This document shows positions 60,431 through 64,000 of a stretch of 64,000 bases of DNA, piece by piece. Each line of letters starts with the position of its first letter. Within the stretch, counting starts at the first letter, position 1. Location: positions 25,964,350-26,028,349 of the forward strand of contig CM057234.1 in the NCBI GenBank assembly GCA_029891385.1, in the 5' to 3' direction. Below the pieces are notes generated by a model that saw only the letters and a program-made list of their open reading frames with translations, made no database searches and had not been told where the DNA came from. The position numbers were made by a program, and so were the translations under genes. The stretch comes from Erythroxylum novogranatense (Eukaryota > Streptophyta > Magnoliopsida > Malpighiales > Erythroxylaceae).

Positions 60431-60624
60431 ACTAAGATAGCGTATCTTATGATTAAAATGAGGCTTGTTTAGATACAAAGATAAGTCTGTTCTAGTGTTA
60501 GAATAAGGCATATCTGGTTATTGGATTACTAAGATAGTGTATCTTAAGATTAAAACAAGGCTTGTTTGGATACAAAGATAAGTCCCTTCTAGTGTTGGAA
60601 TAAGGCATATTTGGTTATTGGATT
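60431..60624. repeat. Two tandem units of 97 bp
   Basis: Units start with ACTAAGATAG at 60431 and 60528 and end GGTTATTGGATT. They differ at a handful of positions. A degraded partial unit may precede them from about 60390. Confidence 0.8.
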
Positions 60625-60659
60625 AAAGTAATCCAAAGTTGAATAAAGTTATCCATGGT

Positions 60660-61720
60660 TGGAATAGAGTATTCCAAGATTTCATTTCAAATAAAATATT
60701 TAAAATTATTTTAAAACTTCAAAATTAATTCCACAATTGTATTAATTATTGTCTAAATATGATTAAAATTAATAATTAATTTCTAATTTAATTTGAGAAA
60801 AGTTGTTTTCTAGAATTAAAATTAGTTATATTTCAATTAGAATGAAATTAATTAATCAGACTCCTTAAAATTAAGAAATGTGTTTTCTTAAGGACTTAAG
60901 AAAAGTGTTTCTTAATTATAATTTTTCAGTTTGATAGATAAATTAAATTTATGATTTTTATTTGTTTAGAGAATTATTATTATAATTTTTGGAAATTGTT
61001 TATTACTTATGAAAAATATAAGTTCTTGATTTATTAAAAATTATTTTCTTGGTTAAATTTGAAAAGTTATTTTCATTTATTAATTAAAATACTTTCTTTA
61101 ATATTTTCAAATAATTTTCTAATTTATTAAGAAAATATTTTCTAATTAATTGAAAATAAATCTTTAAATAATTAATAGAAAGGACTTTCTTAATTAAATT
61201 TAAGAGTGTTTTATTCAATTTTGAAAGTAATTTCCTTTAAATATTAGAAATAATTGTTTAATTAAAGAAAAGTAATTTCTAATTAGATTAGAAATATTTT
61301 TTAACAGGATTAAAATATCTTGCTTGTTAGATTTTGAAAAAATTAGTTTTTCTAAATTATAATAAGTAAGAATACTAATTTATTGAAAATTGTTTTCAAA
61401 TAATATTTTTAAAGGAGTTAAGATAATTGAAAATAGTTTTCAATTGAATTTGAAAATTTTATTTAAATCAAATTAAATTTCTATATGGAATATGAATTAA
61501 TTTATTCATAAATCAATGTGCTTAATCTAATTTAATTATCCAATGAGTTAGAAATATTATTTTAGATTATGAAGATCAATAACTAAAATTAAACAAAGCT
61601 TGATATTTTATGCATACAATTTTATTATGAGTGCATAAGTTGCATATTTATATAAACATGATTGTTGTCTGCCATTATTTAAGCATAACATCATAGTTAT
61701 ATTTATTATACAGCTTGTTG
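60660..61720. other. Very AT-rich tract
   Basis: About 1.1 kb made almost entirely of AATTAA, GAAAAT and TTTTC words, including the inverted repeat ATTGAAAA-TAG-TTTTCAAT near 61430. No gene seen. It could be old LTR sequence or a matrix-attachment-like region. Confidence 0.5.
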
Positions 61721-61836
61721 AGTGACTCAAGGCCCCTTTTACTCGAATATATTTTATTTTAAATTAATTAGTCATACTTAACTAAATTTGTATGATTTAG
61801 ATGAGTGACTCATGATTATATGAACTTAGAGGCAAT

Positions 61837-61868
61837 GTTGGGACCCAATTTCGGAGCCGAATCCCAAC
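61837..61868. repeat. Short inverted repeat GTTGGGA / TCCCAAC
   Basis: A 7-bp outer stem with an inner TTCGG/CCGAA pairing. TGTTGGGACCC resembles an LTR terminus, but no partner end was found. Confidence 0.4.
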
Positions 61869-62790
61869 CAGAAAAAAACGAAAAACAGAACGGAAAGCGA
61901 ATCAAAAGAATGGAAACAAAATGCGGAAACGAAAGGAAACGAAAACATGGAATCACAAAGTAGACAGAAACCAAAGGAAACAGAAAGCAAAACAAATGAA
62001 CAGATTATAAACAAAAGTCGACCCAACGGCAAAACAATTGGACTGACAGAATCAAATCAAAAGCGAAAACGAAAGCTAAAGTCAAAGAAATCAAATCGGA
62101 TCAAAGGCGAAAGAATCGAAAACGAATCGAATTCTTAATGAGCCATAGAAAAAAATCGAAAGGCTCGGAATTACAAAATTTTGGAAACAAATAAACCAAA
62201 ACAATCAATCAACTAAAAGCTCAAATTTCGACATCCGTGAATGCATACTTTAGAAAAACGCGCGTTGGAAACCTTAAACTAAACCAATCCGAAACCGATA
62301 TAAATTTTTTTCTTTCATTTTATTCATCTTTATTCAAAACCATTCCAATCTCCCATTTGGAATTTATCAAGTCCACAAACTCAAATATTTTATCCTTCAC
62401 ATTCATACATGTCACAATATTCATCTTTTAACCAAAACTTATTTTTCTTTAAACATACAATCACACATATTGCTATACACAATCAAGCCATACACATAAA
62501 GCACTTCTATATTCCCAGCTCAATCAACACAATTCATCGGACCTCCTGTCCGGAATCCTAACACAATCAAACACATCCATATGCCATAGCACTTCAATAA
62601 TTCTCAATCAATCAACATTATCAGACCTCCTGGCCGGAATCCAGACGCAATCAATCATAATCATTACACAAACCATAATTCATCATACACAATTTCATAA
62701 TTCAAGTCCTTATACAAATTCTTAAATCATTCACATCATGAAATAAATGCTTACAAAACATTAATGGCATTCCAAGCCATATACAAAACC
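61869..62790 (-). other. Unassigned stretch, LTR-like in its right half
   Basis: 61870-62130 is rich in GAAAC and AAAGC words with no domain. From about 62500 two similar blocks (62521-62570 and about 62608-62655) each contain a CGGAC...GTCCG-type hairpin, as in the minus-strand LTR at 63640. It may be part of another minus-strand LTR into which the one at 62791 inserted. Confidence 0.35.
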
Positions 62791-63206
62791 TGTAGCACCC
62801 CACTCTCGCAAGACCCGAACCTGATATCGATGGTGATATCCGAGACCAAGCCCCGCGAGGGTGGTGTACGAAGCACTCGATCAATCAAAATTCGGTATCT
62901 ATTTTTCCTCTTTAAAGACACGCATGATGAAGTCAATAATCAAATAGGTCAAAAGCCCTTTTTCATCATACAAGGCCATTTACAAAATTCCCATATGGCC
63001 ATTTGGCCCTTTCACAAATACAAACACTTGAGTCATTTCAAAATACAATTCATACGGAAGTTGCATAATAAACAATTTAATACAAAAATATAGACATGCA
63101 ATGCAGACGCGAACTGATCCCGGCCTCTATCCTTCACTTGAACACTGTAAGTATACTCCCGTTGGCCTAACGGGGTATTCTTCTTATCCTGAAAAACAGT
63201 TGCAAA

Positions 63207-63261
63207 TTTTGGGTGAGTTTTGCGAACTCAATGAAAGACCATCATTGATGGCTCACCCAAA
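63207..63261 (-). other. Candidate RNA three-way junction (minus-strand LTR)
   Basis: On the minus strand: outer stem TTTGGGTGA/TCACCCAAA, hairpin GCCATC-AAT-GATGGT (one G-T wobble), hairpin GAGTT/AACTC. A fourth family with the same fold despite base changes. Confidence 0.55.
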
Positions 63262-63411
63262 CACATAACACATATGTCGCACATTATGCAGAATTCCAAT
63301 CTCACATTCGCCATTCAGTACACTTAAACATTTGTATTATGCATATGCCATTTAGATGAGACTCACATTCGTTCTTAATGTTGTGACTGAGTGCCTCTCA
63401 CATAGACAGAG

Positions 63412-63500
63412 TACTAGCCTGTAGGCTTAGTCAAATCAAAATACTGGCCCGTAGGCTTAGTCGAATCAAAATACTGGCCCGTAGGCTCAGTCACATCACA
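63412..63500 (-). repeat. Three tandem 30-bp units
   Basis: Units start TACTAGCCTGTAGGC or TACTGGCCCGTAGGC at 63412, 63442 and 63472. Each contains a small GGCC/GGCT-type hairpin. They lie in the putative intron 2 part of the minus-strand LTR. Confidence 0.8.
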
Positions 63501-64000
63501 TAATCACGGAGCATAGCTCTACGTGGAAGCGCTTCATACGGGCGACTCAAGTCACAACGCCTTTATATTTCATGCATTCATGCCATGGAATGCATCACTT
63601 ACATTGCATGCACTTATTCGATCACAATCACTTATCATCGGACCGTAGTCCGGCATTCAACATATAGTTGAGAATTCACACTTAACTTGCATGCAATAAC
63701 ACATTCAGAATTCACTAGCAAACACTTCCGTGCACTCAGTTCATCTCATTCACATACCATTAGCACTTCAATCTCCAAATCACAATCACAATCACATTTA
63801 GATACACATTCATCATACAGAGATCAATGTATACAAAATTCAAATAAAGTAGACAATGAAGTGAGACCATCTAGGTCTACTCACAGTACGCTCCAGATTA
63901 GCATTTGCTTTCAATTTATGGGAACGCCTGAATCCAGACACTTGACCTGCACAACCATTTATGCAAGACACACATTGCACACTCATCAATAATTGCACAC

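Larger units (their letters stand above)
62791..64000 (-). mobile_element. Minus-strand LTR related to LARD LTR, incomplete at window end
   Basis: Its sense-strand end is GGGGTGCTACA at 62791. Next to it lie ATATCAGGTTCGGGTCT and CCACCCTCGCGGG, as in the LARD LTR end. On the minus strand an acceptor CAG stands at 63189-63191 and the three-way-junction block at 63207-63261. No primer site adjoins the left end, so it is a 3' LTR or a solo LTR. The other end is beyond the window. Confidence 0.75.

Noticed and set aside
62764..63093. A 109-residue plus-strand frame
   Set aside because: It runs across the LTR boundary at 62791 into the antisense LTR end, so it is not a gene.

Overview
This window reads as intergenic, transposable-element-filled DNA from a flowering plant, probably a eudicot. 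I find no convincing host protein-coding, tRNA or rRNA gene. Nearly everything can be assigned to nested LTR retrotransposons and one old RTE-type LINE. The plant assignment rests on a Tekay/Del-like Ty3 chromovirus with an initiator-Met primer site, a LARD-type non-autonomous element with 4.1-kb LTRs, an RTE LINE ending in a TTG-rich tail, and AT-rich DNA around GC-rich LTR islands.

Layout. 1-17157 is one contig end, 17158-17257 is a 100-N scaffold gap, and 17258-64000 is a second contig. The first contig is collinear with 33415-50512 of the second, including the same insertion junctions, so it is probably a retained haplotig or unmerged overlap. In the second contig: 17258-18634 plus 21285-21930 is AT-rich, LTR-like sequence split by a minus-strand solo LTR (18635-21284). 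21931-25672 is a plus-strand solo LTR. 25673-26443 holds a leader remnant, a primer site and the first part of a minus-strand LTR. A complete 11.9-kb LARD-like element (26444-38300, TSD GATTC) splits that LTR, which resumes at 38306-40927. An RTE LINE pseudogene then runs in three pieces (40928-42026, 47865-48169, 59084-59960). It is interrupted by a non-autonomous minus-strand LTR element with a decayed Asp-type primer site (42027-47864, TSD GATAC/GATAT) and by a Tekay-like element with degenerate gag-pol (48170-59083, TSD TCCAG). After the LINE tail come a 97-bp tandem pair, an AT-rich tract, an unassigned stretch, and a minus-strand LTR that starts at 62791 and leaves the window.

How the parts relate. 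The Tekay-like element is the only one with recognisable gag, protease, RT, RNase H, integrase and chromodomain-like sequence. The LARD-like element has no coding capacity but carries the same LTR termini, a similar primer site and an almost identical pre-polypurine-tract block, so it looks like a passenger that Tekay-type proteins could have moved.

The most interesting signal is shared by at least three diverged LTR families. Each LTR seems to contain a two-intron leader: a GTAAG donor, a roughly 66-nt micro-exon containing a hairpin, a GTGAGT donor, and a CAG acceptor. Just upstream of that acceptor lies a conserved block that can fold into a three-way junction. A fourth, minus-strand LTR carries the junction and acceptor as well. 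I do not recognise this arrangement from described elements. It is inferred from sequence alone and needs transcript evidence.

Caution on sequence quality: near-identical copies differ block by block in a stereotyped way (ACTG versus ATCG or ACCG), plus homopolymer indels. This looks like long-read consensus error at methylated CHG/CCG sites, so frameshifts in the gag-pol region may be partly artefactual.
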